Under the pieces are notes generated by a model. The model was not told the origin of the DNA. It saw nothing but the letters and a program-made list of their open reading frames with translations, and searched no databases. Of a stretch of 64,000 bases of DNA, positions 43,840 through 52,031 are shown in pieces (positions within the stretch are counted from its first letter, which is position 1; every line of letters begins with the position of its first letter). The translations under genes and the position numbers were made by a program. This stretch comes from Pedobacter sp. ISL-64 (GTDB taxonomy: Bacteria > Bacteroidota > Bacteroidia > Sphingobacteriales > Sphingobacteriaceae). The DNA lies in NCBI RefSeq assembly GCF_018613605.1, contig NZ_JAGGPU010000010.1, forward strand, positions 371,946-435,945, written 5' to 3'.

Positions 43840-44925
43840 CTATTTGCTTTCTTGCTGTAGTTTATCCAATACCGTCTGCCAGTTGGTATCATTGTTATTT
43901 ACTTTTTTTAACAGATCAGCCTGTGCCTTATCGAAATAGACAGATAGTTTTAATACCGGTAATGCCAAATCTGGTTTAAACATTGTGCCGGCAGCAAATC
44001 CAGGCTCGTTGTTCTTTGCACGGTCACGATCGAATTTAACGGTCGTATTTACATATTCTTCGTGCTGTTTTTCACCATTAATGTACGGGATCATCCATTC
44101 TACAGATTTTTTGATCGATGATCCTTTAGGTGACTCATAAGTATAAAAATTAGTGCCTTTCGCTCTGTCGATCATAATGGCCAACTTTAACATAGGTTCC
44201 AGGTCGTAAATGTGGTAATGCATGGCATCGCGCTCTTTAAAATCCAAGCTTGTTCCGTCAGCATATAGATTGATATTGATGTGGCTTTTTAAATTGTCGA
44301 TAGTCCATTTAATAAAATCCTGATTGTTTAAGGTGTAACCAATTTCGCCAACTTCTTTTAGCCGGTGCGCATTCCAGTTATTAATGGCGGTAGCTCTCCC
44401 CGCTTTCATCCGTTTGCTGTTAATTTCTGCCAAAGCCGTTTCAGTAAGCCATTGGTCAATCTGTTTTTTATCAGCTGTTGGGATATCTTTTTTAATCAGG
44501 TCATAAGCTTCAATGGCTTTATCCAGATTGGTATCGTCAATAGGATCGCCATTTGGTTTATTGATTTTGGCCCATGCACCAAGAAATTCTACACATTTGT
44601 TTAAATATTTTTGATCATCGGTAATGCGGTATTGTAAGGCCAGTACAAACATTTTATTCATATCTGCCAGGGCTAATCTGGTTTTCTCTTTTTTTGGATT
44701 TCCCTTTAATAATCCCTCGGTTCTGATGGTATCAATTGGATTCGGATTTTCGTTTAGATAATTTAATGCCGATTTTTCAAAGCCCAGGTATAGTTTTTGG
44801 GTTTCCTTATCATTTTTGACCTGGGTTTTCAGCTTTTTAATTTCATTGGTATTTAAACTTACAATTTGCGAAAACGAAGAAAAAGATAATAAAGTCAGAG
44901 CGATTGTAACGACAAACTTTCTCAT
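43840..44925 (-). CDS. Alginate-lyase-family (PF05426) polysaccharide lyase
   Basis: 361 residues with a signal peptide (MRKFVVTIALTLLSFSSFSQ). An all-helical (alpha/alpha) toroid layout with NNWNAHRLKEVGEIGY (about 195-210), the substrate-site motif, and SLDFKERDAMHYHIYDLEPMLKLA, which gives conserved His and Tyr. Family members cleave uronic acid polymers (alginate in PL5, glucuronan-like in related PL families). No SusCD, sulfatase or other PUL gene is adjacent, so the native substrate is not clear. A TAGATTTG element lies 32 bp before its start. Confidence 0.85.
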   Translation of the reverse strand: MRKFVVTIALTLLSFSSFSQIVSLNTNEIKKLKTQVKNDKETQKLYLGFEKSALNYLNENPNPIDTIRTEGLLKGNPKKEKTRLALADMNKMFVLALQYRITDDQKYLNKCVEFLGAWAKINKPNGDPIDDTNLDKAIEAYDLIKKDIPTADKKQIDQWLTETALAEINSKRMKAGRATAINNWNAHRLKEVGEIGYTLNNQDFIKWTIDNLKSHININLYADGTSLDFKERDAMHYHIYDLEPMLKLAIMIDRAKGTNFYTYESPKGSSIKKSVEWMIPYINGEKQHEEYVNTTVKFDRDRAKNNEPGFAAGTMFKPDLALPVLKLSVYFDKAQADLLKKVNNNDTNWQTVLDKLQQESK

Positions 44926-44956
44926 AATAAATAGGTTGAATTTTTATTCTTTGCTA

Positions 44957-44964
44957 CAAATCTA
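44957..44964 (-). promoter_or_regulatory. Putative -7 element of the alginate-lyase gene
   Basis: TAGATTTG on the minus strand matches the consensus TAnnTTTG, about 32 bp before the start codon. No clear TTG at -33. Confidence 0.4.
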
Positions 44965-45019
44965 ATTTTTTATTCAGCATGCATTATAATTTATTACTTT
45001 TTTATACCGCCCAATTTTT

Positions 45020-45027
45020 TATTTTTG
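45020..45027 (+). promoter_or_regulatory. Putative -7 element of the yfhO-like gene
   Basis: TATTTTTG matches the Bacteroidota consensus TAnnTTTG, 28 bp before the start codon at 45056. The -33 region has no clear TTG. Shared divergent region with the alginate-lyase gene. Confidence 0.4.
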
Positions 45028-45055
45028 ACGTTCGTTTAAACTTAAACAAACCTTA

Positions 45056-47551
45056 ATGAATAACTGGTTTAATAAAAATGGCGTACACCTGGCCATTATT
45101 GCATTTTTTGTAGTCATCACTTTTGCCTACTTCAGTCCTGTTTTGCAGGGCAAAGCACCACAACAGGGCGATGTTTTGCAGGCTAAGGCCATGCAAAAAG
45201 AAATTATGGATATTAAGGCGAAAGATGGTAAAGGCCCACTCTGGACCAACCAGATGTTCGGTGGTATGCCAGCTTACCAAATTTGGGTACAGTACCCCCT
45301 CAATATTACAACGTATGGTATCGATGTAATTAAAGGTATATTCCCAGATCCCGTTGGAACAGTTTTATTATACCTTTTAGGCGCATACCTATTGTTCTGT
45401 GTATTAAAAATAAATCCTTGGCTTGCTGCTGCGGGGGCAATCGCTTTTGCATTTACATCCTATAATTTTATCATTATTGCTGCCGGGCATAGCAATAAGG
45501 CACTAGCAATTGGCTTTTTTGCTCCTATTTTAGCCGCCATTATCCTCACCCTAAGGGGCAGATACTTGGTAGGTGGAAGTTTGCTAGCCCTGTTTATGGC
45601 TTTAGAGATCAGATCTAACCACATCCAAATGACCTACTATTTATTTATAGCGTTATTTATTCTGGGCTGTATAGAACTTTACCATGCCTTTAAAGCAAAG
45701 CAGCTTCCGGCCTTTGGTAAATCTGTAACTTATATTGCAGCGGGTGTTTTACTGTCGGTTTTAGTAAATGCGGGTACCTTGTGGACCACCTACGAGTATG
45801 GCAAAGAAACCATCCGTGGTAAATCTAACTTAACTACCGATAAGGCTGAACCTGCAAATGGTTTAGATAAAGAATATGCCTACCAATGGAGCCAGGGTGT
45901 TGGAGAGAGTTTCTCATTTCTGATTCCGAATATTTATGGTGGTGCAAGCAGTATCGACGAAATTATTAAACCTGAAAGCAATACTTATAAAGCAGTTGAA
46001 AAAAATCTTCAAGGTGTTGATCCAAAGCAGGCCATTGGTTATGTGGCGCAAAATTTGGGTACCAATCAGTATTGGGGCAATAAACCGGGTACTTCCGGTC
46101 CGTATTATTTTGGAGCCATTATCTGTTTCTTATTTGTTTTCGGACTGTTTATTGTAAAACATCGCTGGAAATGGTGGATCTTGGGATCAAGTGTCTTATT
46201 GCTGTTCCTTTCCTTTGGAAGTAACTTACCGTTTATTTCAGATATATTCTTTAATTACCTTCCCGGTTATAACAAATTCAGGGCTGTTGAATCGATATTA
46301 GCCGTTGTAGGTTTGTTGGTACCCTTGCTGGCTATACTGGCCATTAAGGAAGCACAAGAAGGGAAATACGATCAAAAATATTTAGTGCAGCGATTAACCT
46401 GGTCAGCAGGTATTACCGGTGGTTTTGCTTTAATTATTGCGGTGATCCCTACGGCGTTCTTTAGCTTTACGCAGGCCAACCAGGCACAGGTTTTAGATGC
46501 TTTAACACAAACCTTGCAGAATAACCGAGGTGCTGCAATGGAAATTTTAAATGGCATTGTTGCCGACCGTGTGGCTTTAGCACGTGCTGATGCTTTACGT
46601 TCTTTATTGTTCGTAGCCATCGGTTTTGGAATTACATGGGCTTTCATTACCAAAAAACTGAACATGCAATTGGCTTTTGGTTTATTGGCATTATTTGTTT
46701 TAATTGATTTGTGGCAGGTAGACCGCCGTTACTTAAACAACCAGAATTTTGTAAGTAAATCCGATTTAGATAACCATTATCAACCTAGGGATGTAGATAA
46801 TTTTATCGCGGCTGATAAAGATCCAAACTTCAGGGTTTTCGATATGTCGTTAGGCGATCCATTTAAAAGTGCTGAAACATCTTATTTCCATAAAACCGTT
46901 GGTGGTTTCCACTCCGCGAGGTTAAAACGTTTTCAGGAGTTGGTAGATAACCAATTAACAAAAAGTATTAACCAGGATGTGTTGGATATGTTAAATACGA
47001 AGTACATCATTACACAAGATCCTCAGAACGGATCGTATAAAATGCAGCGTAATGCAACAGCCGCGGGTAATGCCTGGTTTGTACAAAGTGTTCAGTTTGC
47101 TAAAAATGCTGATGAAGAAATGAAGGCCATTAGCAGTTTTGATGCTAAAAAAGAAGCCATTGTTGATGAAAGTTTCAAAAATTCGATTGATACCAAGCGT
47201 TTAGGAACTGGTCAGGAAGGTTTTATTAAATTAACAAACTACAACCCTGATCATTTAACTTACGAATACTCAACCGCTAAAGATGTAATCGCAGTGTTTT
47301 CCGAAATCTATTATGATAAAGGCTGGAAGATGTATATCGATGGTGTTGAAAAGCCATACTTCAGGGCCGATTACGTTTTACGTGCAGCACAATTAGAAGC
47401 AGGCAACCATAAACTTGAGTTTATTTTCCACCCAACATCGTATTATACCGGAGAGAAAATCTCTTTAGCTGGATCGATCTTATTGCTGGCCGGATTAGGT
47501 TTTGGGTTTTACTCAGAAGAAAAGAAGAAAAAGAAAGCAGTTAAGGCTTAA
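45056..47551 (+). CDS. YfhO-family membrane protein
   Basis: 831 residues. Start NGVHLAIIAFFVVITFAYFSPVLQG, then a GDVLQAKAMQKEI loop and roughly a dozen hydrophobic segments up to about residue 560, followed by a periplasmic domain and a final membrane segment near 805-825 (SLAGSILLLAGLGFGFYS) with a basic tail. YfhO is a GT-C fold glycosyltransferase-like family; in Firmicutes it glycosylates lipoteichoic acid, while the Bacteroidota role is unknown. The GT-C type D residue in the first loop appears as GDVLQ. Monocistronic with a terminator following. Confidence 0.88.
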   Translation: MNNWFNKNGVHLAIIAFFVVITFAYFSPVLQGKAPQQGDVLQAKAMQKEIMDIKAKDGKGPLWTNQMFGGMPAYQIWVQYPLNITTYGIDVIKGIFPDPVGTVLLYLLGAYLLFCVLKINPWLAAAGAIAFAFTSYNFIIIAAGHSNKALAIGFFAPILAAIILTLRGRYLVGGSLLALFMALEIRSNHIQMTYYLFIALFILGCIELYHAFKAKQLPAFGKSVTYIAAGVLLSVLVNAGTLWTTYEYGKETIRGKSNLTTDKAEPANGLDKEYAYQWSQGVGESFSFLIPNIYGGASSIDEIIKPESNTYKAVEKNLQGVDPKQAIGYVAQNLGTNQYWGNKPGTSGPYYFGAIICFLFVFGLFIVKHRWKWWILGSSVLLLFLSFGSNLPFISDIFFNYLPGYNKFRAVESILAVVGLLVPLLAILAIKEAQEGKYDQKYLVQRLTWSAGITGGFALIIAVIPTAFFSFTQANQAQVLDALTQTLQNNRGAAMEILNGIVADRVALARADALRSLLFVAIGFGITWAFITKKLNMQLAFGLLALFVLIDLWQVDRRYLNNQNFVSKSDLDNHYQPRDVDNFIAADKDPNFRVFDMSLGDPFKSAETSYFHKTVGGFHSARLKRFQELVDNQLTKSINQDVLDMLNTKYIITQDPQNGSYKMQRNATAAGNAWFVQSVQFAKNADEEMKAISSFDAKKEAIVDESFKNSIDTKRLGTGQEGFIKLTNYNPDHLTYEYSTAKDVIAVFSEIYYDKGWKMYIDGVEKPYFRADYVLRAAQLEAGNHKLEFIFHPTSYYTGEKISLAGSILLLAGLGFGFYSEEKKKKKAVKA

Positions 47552-47574
47552 TATTTCTTTAAATAGATTTACAC

Positions 47575-47604
47575 CCCGCAAGATCAAAAATCTTGCGGGT
47601 TTTT
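47575..47604 (+). terminator. Terminator after yfhO-like gene
   Basis: CCCGCAAGAT (47575-47584) pairs with ATCTTGCGGG (47590-47599), a perfect 10-bp stem with a 5-base loop, followed by TTTTT. Confidence 0.9.
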
Positions 47605-47660
47605 GTTTTTTCAGTTCTAAGTCGTTCACTCCCCGCAACTTATCATCCCTTCTTTTCTCC

Positions 47661-47744
47661 CGTCATTTCGAGCGGAGTGCAACGCAGTCGAGAAATCTGT
47701 CCAGATAGATCTCTCCATTCCACTGCGTTCCAGTCGAGAGGACG
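47661..47744. repeat. REP-like palindromic element, copy 5
   Basis: Begins CGTCATTTCGAGCGGAGTGC and ends TGCGTTCCAGTCGAGAGGACG, with AGATCTCTCCATTCCAC inside. Slightly diverged at the right end (GAGGACG rather than GATGACG). Confidence 0.8.
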
Positions 47745-47984
47745 ACTTTCTACCGGATTCTGTCAATGATAGCGTAGTCGAAGGATCTTTAAGATGAATT
47801 CACCTGCTCACCTTGTGATTCTTGGCATTTACACTTGTGATGGCCCTCCTGAACTTGTTTCAGGATCCGTCTCAGTAATAACAGCTGTGGGTAATGAGCC
47901 AATGACTATTGAACTAAACAAACCTTTGAGTGTCATTTTAACAATCTTTATCAAATAGAATAATAATTTAACAATGTCGTAACA

Positions 47985-48013
47985 TTTGTTTGATATCCAG
48001 TGTCTTACCTTTG
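47985..48013 (+). promoter_or_regulatory. Putative promoter for the 31-residue gene and LpxH-like gene
   Basis: TTTG (47985-47988), 17 bases, TACCTTTG (48006-48013). The -7 match to TAnnTTTG is exact, but the spacing is shorter than the preferred 19-20. It would start transcription just before the small gene at 48032. Confidence 0.45.
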
Positions 48014-48031
48014 TAATGTAAATCAGGTAAT

Positions 48032-48127
48032 ATGTTAGAGTCATTCTTTGCCGTATGTTTGTTAATTGTTGTACTTTATTTCTTTAGCCCTTTTGAGGTA
48101 AAACTCGATGAGGAAGAAGAGTGGTAA
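48032..48127 (+). CDS. 31-residue membrane microprotein
   Basis: ATG at 48032 to TAA at 48125-48127. It encodes one hydrophobic segment (ESFFAVCLLIVVLYFFSPF, about 3-21) followed by a short acidic tail (VKLDEEEEW). This shape, a single transmembrane helix with a strongly acidic C-terminus, is typical of real small membrane proteins and unlike random sequence. A promoter candidate lies just upstream and the LpxH-like gene begins 72 bp downstream. No family is recognised. Confidence 0.5.
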   Translation: MLESFFAVCLLIVVLYFFSPFEVKLDEEEEW

Positions 48128-48199
48128 CACAGCTAATTTATCTCTAAACTGCTTAAATCAAGCGGTAACAAAATTCTTCCCCCCTAAAATTTCCCGTTT

Positions 48200-49054
48200 A
48201 TGGATAAAAGAAACGTCGATGTAGTCGTAATATCCGATGTACATTTAGGCACCTATGGTTGCCATGCGAAAGAACTTTTAAAATATCTTAAGAGTATAAA
48301 GCCAAAAACGTTGATTTTAAACGGCGATATCATCGATATCTGGCAGTTTAGTAAAAGTTATTGGCCCGAATCGCACATGAAAGTGATCCGTAAACTGATG
48401 AAATTCGTGTCGGAGGGTGTTCAGGTTCACTACCTGACAGGAAATCATGATGAGATGCTCCGCAAATTTGATGGCATGGAAATGGGTACTTTCCATCTCC
48501 AGAATAAATTAATTTTAGAGTTGGACGGTAAAAAGGCATGGTTTTTTCATGGCGATGTTTTTGATGTTACCATGCAGCATTCTAAATGGCTGGCTAAACT
48601 TGGTGCGGTTGGATACGATACACTGATCCTCATTAATAGTTTTGTAAACTGGGTACTTACTGCATTTAGGCAGGAGAAAATGAGCTTTTCGAAAAAAATA
48701 AAAGCAAAGTTTAAAGACGCGGTTAAGTTCATCAATAGTTTTGAGCAAACTGCAGCAGAACTGGCCATCGAAAAAGGTTATCAATATGTAGTTTGTGGTC
48801 ATATCCACCAGGCCGAGCAACGCGAAATTGTTACCGAGGATGGAAAAGTAATTTACCTGAACAGTGGAGATTGGGTGGAAAGTTTAACCGCTTTAGAGTA
48901 TGAAAATAAAAACTGGACGGTTTTTAAGTACGAACATCAACATTTTACGAAAGACGAATTGGATGAAGGAATCCTTTCTGATGCGGAGGATTTAAAAAGT
49001 AAACTCGACATAAATATTCTTTTACAGAATATAAAATATGAAATTGCCCAATAA
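48200..49054 (+). CDS. LpxH-like metallophosphoesterase
   Basis: 284 residues. The full set of calcineurin-type motifs is present: VISDVHLG (about 9-16), LNGDIIDIW, GNHDEML, HGDVFD, and the final GHIHQAE. The residues and spacing are those of the LpxH/YbbF group, which cleave UDP-2,3-diacylglucosamine to lipid X. It is longer than E. coli LpxH (240) and of the kind common in Bacteroidota, so an alternative phospho-substrate is possible. Followed 20 bp later by a glycosyltransferase gene, with which it surely shares a transcript. Confidence 0.85.
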   Translation: MDKRNVDVVVISDVHLGTYGCHAKELLKYLKSIKPKTLILNGDIIDIWQFSKSYWPESHMKVIRKLMKFVSEGVQVHYLTGNHDEMLRKFDGMEMGTFHLQNKLILELDGKKAWFFHGDVFDVTMQHSKWLAKLGAVGYDTLILINSFVNWVLTAFRQEKMSFSKKIKAKFKDAVKFINSFEQTAAELAIEKGYQYVVCGHIHQAEQREIVTEDGKVIYLNSGDWVESLTALEYENKNWTVFKYEHQHFTKDELDEGILSDAEDLKSKLDINILLQNIKYEIAQ

Positions 49055-49074
49055 TTTTAGATATTCGGGCATAA

Positions 49075-50064
49075 ATGAAGATACTTTACGCAATACAGGG
49101 AACAGGTAATGGTCATATCAGCAGGGCGCGGGAAATTATTCCTTTACTTCAGCAGTATGGCGAATTGGATATTTTAGTAAGTGGAACACAGGCCGATGTG
49201 AAACTCAGTCAGCCTGTAAAATATCAATTGCATGGTTTCAGTTTTATTTTTGGGAAAAAAGGCGGTGTAGACCATTTTAAAACGTGGCTGAACATGAATC
49301 TTTTCCGATTTAGAAAAGACATGAAGCAGCTGCCACTGAAAGAGTACAACTTAATTGTTAACGATTTTGAACCTGTAAGCGCCTGGGCCTGTAAACTACA
49401 GGGCATAGAATGTGTATCATTGAGCCATCAGGCTGCATTTAAATCTAAAAAAGTACCCCGTCCTAGAACTTTAGATTGGGGGAAACTGATCTTGAGCCGT
49501 TACGCACCTACCAAATACCATATTGGCTTTCATTTCGACCGTTACGATACTTTTATCCATACCCCGGTAATCAGGACAGAGATCCGAAATCTGAAAAGTG
49601 AAAATTTAGGACATTATACGGTATATCTTCCAGCCATTGACGATAAACGTTTGGTAAAGCTTTTTACACAGTTACCTGAGGTTACATGGCAGGTTTTTTC
49701 TAAACACAGTAAAGTTGCCTACCAGGAAGGGAATGTTTTTGTAGAGCCTGTTAACAACGAAAAATTTAATAAAAGCCTGGCCACCTGCGAAGGTTTGTTT
49801 ACCGGTGGCGGTTTCGAAGGACCTGCTGAAGCACTTTATCTAAAGAAAAAACTGCTGGTGGCGCCTATGCGTTTCCAGTTTGAGCAACAATGTAATGCCT
49901 ATGCCTTAAAACAGTTTGGTTTGCCTGTAATTTGGGGAAGTACCAGGAACTGGTTGCCGATTATTAAAAACTGGGTAGAAAATCCTCAACAGCATGAGTT
50001 TAATTTTCCGGATGAAACAGCGCAGATCATTGACGATATGGTGAAGAAATACGCGAGGGTTTAG
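49075..50064 (+). CDS. GT-B fold glycosyltransferase, UDP-sugar type
   Basis: 329 residues. Start KILYAIQGTGNGHISRAREIIPLLQQYGELDILVSG is the N-terminal Rossmann part of a MurG/UGT-like GT-B enzyme, and TGGGFEGPAEALYLKKKLLVAPMRFQFEQQCNAYALKQFG near the C-terminus is the nucleotide-sugar-binding and acceptor end. It is paired with the LpxH-like phosphoesterase, suggesting a shared lipid or cell-envelope glycan pathway. The acceptor cannot be read from the sequence. Confidence 0.85.
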   Translation: MKILYAIQGTGNGHISRAREIIPLLQQYGELDILVSGTQADVKLSQPVKYQLHGFSFIFGKKGGVDHFKTWLNMNLFRFRKDMKQLPLKEYNLIVNDFEPVSAWACKLQGIECVSLSHQAAFKSKKVPRPRTLDWGKLILSRYAPTKYHIGFHFDRYDTFIHTPVIRTEIRNLKSENLGHYTVYLPAIDDKRLVKLFTQLPEVTWQVFSKHSKVAYQEGNVFVEPVNNEKFNKSLATCEGLFTGGGFEGPAEALYLKKKLLVAPMRFQFEQQCNAYALKQFGLPVIWGSTRNWLPIIKNWVENPQQHEFNFPDETAQIIDDMVKKYARV

Positions 50065-50896
50065 TCCTGAGTCCAAAGTCAATTTGCCTATGATTTGTCA
50101 TCCTGAGCGTAGTCGAAGGATCCTTATCATGATTTTACTCACCAGAGTTAGCTGTTTGATTTTGGAAATGAATACCAGAAGCTTTTGGCTTGCACAGCTC
50201 CGTTATTCGCTTTAGCGCGATAAAGGATCGGGGCTGCCGCTACTCCCGGGTTTATTTAACGCAAAGCAGCACTTTTGAGGATGGTTAGCTTATACATCGC
50301 GTATTGGTACCTTCCGCTGTTACCTATTCGCTTTGGTCTTTAGGCTTATTCTAATCCGTGGCATTGTACTGCGTAATCTAAACCTGACAAGAGCGGACAT
50401 CCCGATTTTTCATCGGGATAAAGCGGATGGCAGGACTATCGGAACCGATACAAACAGGAACCTGCTTTTCTAAAAATAGCAGAACTCACCTCATCAGCTT
50501 TTCTGCTTTTTATTATCAAACGGTCTTCGACTCCGCTCAGACTGACAAATTTAACGCTTATCGCTCTCCGCTTTGGTCTTTAGTCTTTATGCTTTGGTTT
50601 TTCGGCTTAGGCTCAGTTGGTAGCATTGTACTGCGCAATCTAAACCTGACAGGAGCGGGCACCGAACGTAGAGCGGTAAAGCGGATGGCAGGGCTATCGG
50701 AACCGATACAAACAGGAACCTGCTTTTCTAAAAATAGCAGAACTCACTTCATCAGCTTTTCTGCTTTTTATTATCAAACGGTCTTCGACTCCGCTCAGAC
50801 TGACAAATTTAACGTATCGCTCTCCGCTTTGGTCTTTAGTCTTTCTTCTGCTACTATTAAATTATTTTCTTTACTTTGCCTACTCTTTAAAAAGGC
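50065..50896. other. 832 bp non-coding region with tandem repeat
   Basis: Between the glycosyltransferase and DUF6427 genes. Contains a REP-type half element (about 50097-50130), a GC-richer block (50190-50330, CTCCGTTATTCGCTTTAGCG and CGGGGCTGCCGCTACTCCCG), and the roughly 250 bp imperfect repeats described separately. An open frame runs across the repeats (50427-50900), but it follows the repeat and has no gene-like features. Confidence 0.6.
50329..50840. repeat. Imperfect tandem repeat of about 250 bp, two and a part copies
   Basis: CGCTTTGGTCTTTAG-type starts occur at 50329, 50569 and 50825, so unit lengths are about 240 and 256 bp. Each unit then has GCATTGTACTGCG-AATCTAAACCTGACA-AGCGG, GCGGATGGCAG-CTATCGGAACCGATAC, GAACCTGCTTTTCTAAAAAT and GGTCTTCGACTCCGCTCAGA. 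The copies differ by point changes and by an insertion of CCCGATTTTTCATCGGG, a palindrome, in copy 1 (50401-50420). Several parts could pair (GATCGG/CCGATA). It is probably a dispersed structured element rather than a gene. Confidence 0.65.
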
Positions 50897-51877
50897 ATGA
50901 TTAATCAGTTTAGAAAACTAAATCCAATTAACCTCGTATTCTTGCTGGCGTACACATTCTTTTTGCGTATTGCCATTTTTCATGAAACGCACGATAAGCT
51001 GAACTTTGATTTTTTGGAGCCATTTGCCCGGTTATTGATCAATATAGATTTAGACAATGCCTTTACGCCATATACCAATATTTTTATCGCAGCACTTTTG
51101 GTTTATGTACAGGCTTTAATTTTCAATCGAGTTGTAAACAATCATAATTTATTGACCAAACCCAGTTTCCTTCCTGGGCTGATGTTTGTAACAGGAACAA
51201 GTTTGTTCATGCCTTTTATGATCCTAAGTCCGGCATTGTTATGCAACTTTCTCTTGATCTGGATTATAGATAAGTTTTTAAAACTGGGTAAAAGTGCGAA
51301 CTCCATTACCACTGTTTTTGATATCGGGATGATTATTGGGGTTGGAACATTGATTTATTTTCCGTTTATGGCCATGTTGCTTATGATCTTTTTAGCACTG
51401 TTGCTTTTTAGATCGTTTAATTGGCGCGAATGGGTAGCTGGCTTGATTGGCTTTATTACGGTTTTCTTTTTTCTGGCCGTATTTTATTATTGGAATGATA
51501 ATTTAAGCTCGTTTTATCAGATATGGAAGCCATTAGGCAATAAGTTTCCTTCGGTTTTTAAAATCAACTATAACGATTACCTGGTGCTGATCCCGGTAAC
51601 GGTAATTATCATACTGGCATCACTACAGCTCCGGGAGAATTTCTTCAGGAGTTTTATCAGTACACGGAAAAGTTTTCAGCTGTTGTTTTTTATGTTTATT
51701 ATTTCTGCAGCAAGTTTTTACCTCAAACCGGATTTCAGGACCTGGCATTTTTTGCTGTGTGTACCGCCAGGATCGGTACTGTTGGCGTATTATTTCAGCA
51801 ATGCTAAAAAACGTTGGTTTTACGAAACATTGTTCGTTTTATTTGTGCTTTCGATACAGTATTTTCTGTTTGTTTAA
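50897..51877 (+). CDS. DUF6427 family membrane protein
   Basis: 326 residues with about nine hydrophobic segments throughout and short charged loops. The start MINQFRKLNPINLVFLLAYTFFLRIAIF and HDKLNFDFLEPFARLLINI fit DUF6427, a Bacteroidota family commonly found near gliding or secretion genes with no known role. It is followed 154 bp later by coaX in the same direction; no terminator separates them clearly. Confidence 0.85.
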   Translation: MINQFRKLNPINLVFLLAYTFFLRIAIFHETHDKLNFDFLEPFARLLINIDLDNAFTPYTNIFIAALLVYVQALIFNRVVNNHNLLTKPSFLPGLMFVTGTSLFMPFMILSPALLCNFLLIWIIDKFLKLGKSANSITTVFDIGMIIGVGTLIYFPFMAMLLMIFLALLLFRSFNWREWVAGLIGFITVFFFLAVFYYWNDNLSSFYQIWKPLGNKFPSVFKINYNDYLVLIPVTVIIILASLQLRENFFRSFISTRKSFQLLFFMFIISAASFYLKPDFRTWHFLLCVPPGSVLLAYYFSNAKKRWFYETLFVLFVLSIQYFLFV

Positions 51878-52031
51878 CCTTTTTTAACAAATAACTAGAG
51901 CGAAACTTGACAAAGATTAATAGCTTTGTGCATGATTTTAGAATTAAAGCTTTTTTAGTTTTAATCAAGATGGATAAAAAATGGAGTCATTGGAATTTCT
52001 AAGAACATATATTTGCAGTGGGAGATTTTAA

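Larger units (their letters stand above)
47552..48031. other. Intergenic region after yfhO-like gene
   Basis: 480 bp that holds the yfhO terminator (47575-47604), a REP-like element (47661-47744), a related half-element (47755-47790, GATAGCGTAGTCGAAGGATC), and a promoter candidate (47985-48013) for the 31-residue gene. No other gene is seen. Confidence 0.6.

Noticed and set aside
43350..43979. 209-codon plus-strand frame across the GbsR-type and alginate-lyase genes
   Set aside because: It spans two well-supported minus-strand genes and their gap; no family features.
47502..47708. 68-codon plus-strand frame
   Set aside because: It runs from the end of the yfhO-like gene through its terminator and into a REP-like element.
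50329..50840. Possible CRISPR array
   Set aside because: Repeat units are about 250 bp and only two and a part in number; no short repeat-spacer pattern and no cas genes in the window.
50427..50900. 157-codon plus-strand frame with an internal protein repeat
   Set aside because: The protein repeat merely reflects the DNA tandem repeat; composition is not protein-like and the frame runs into the DUF6427 start.
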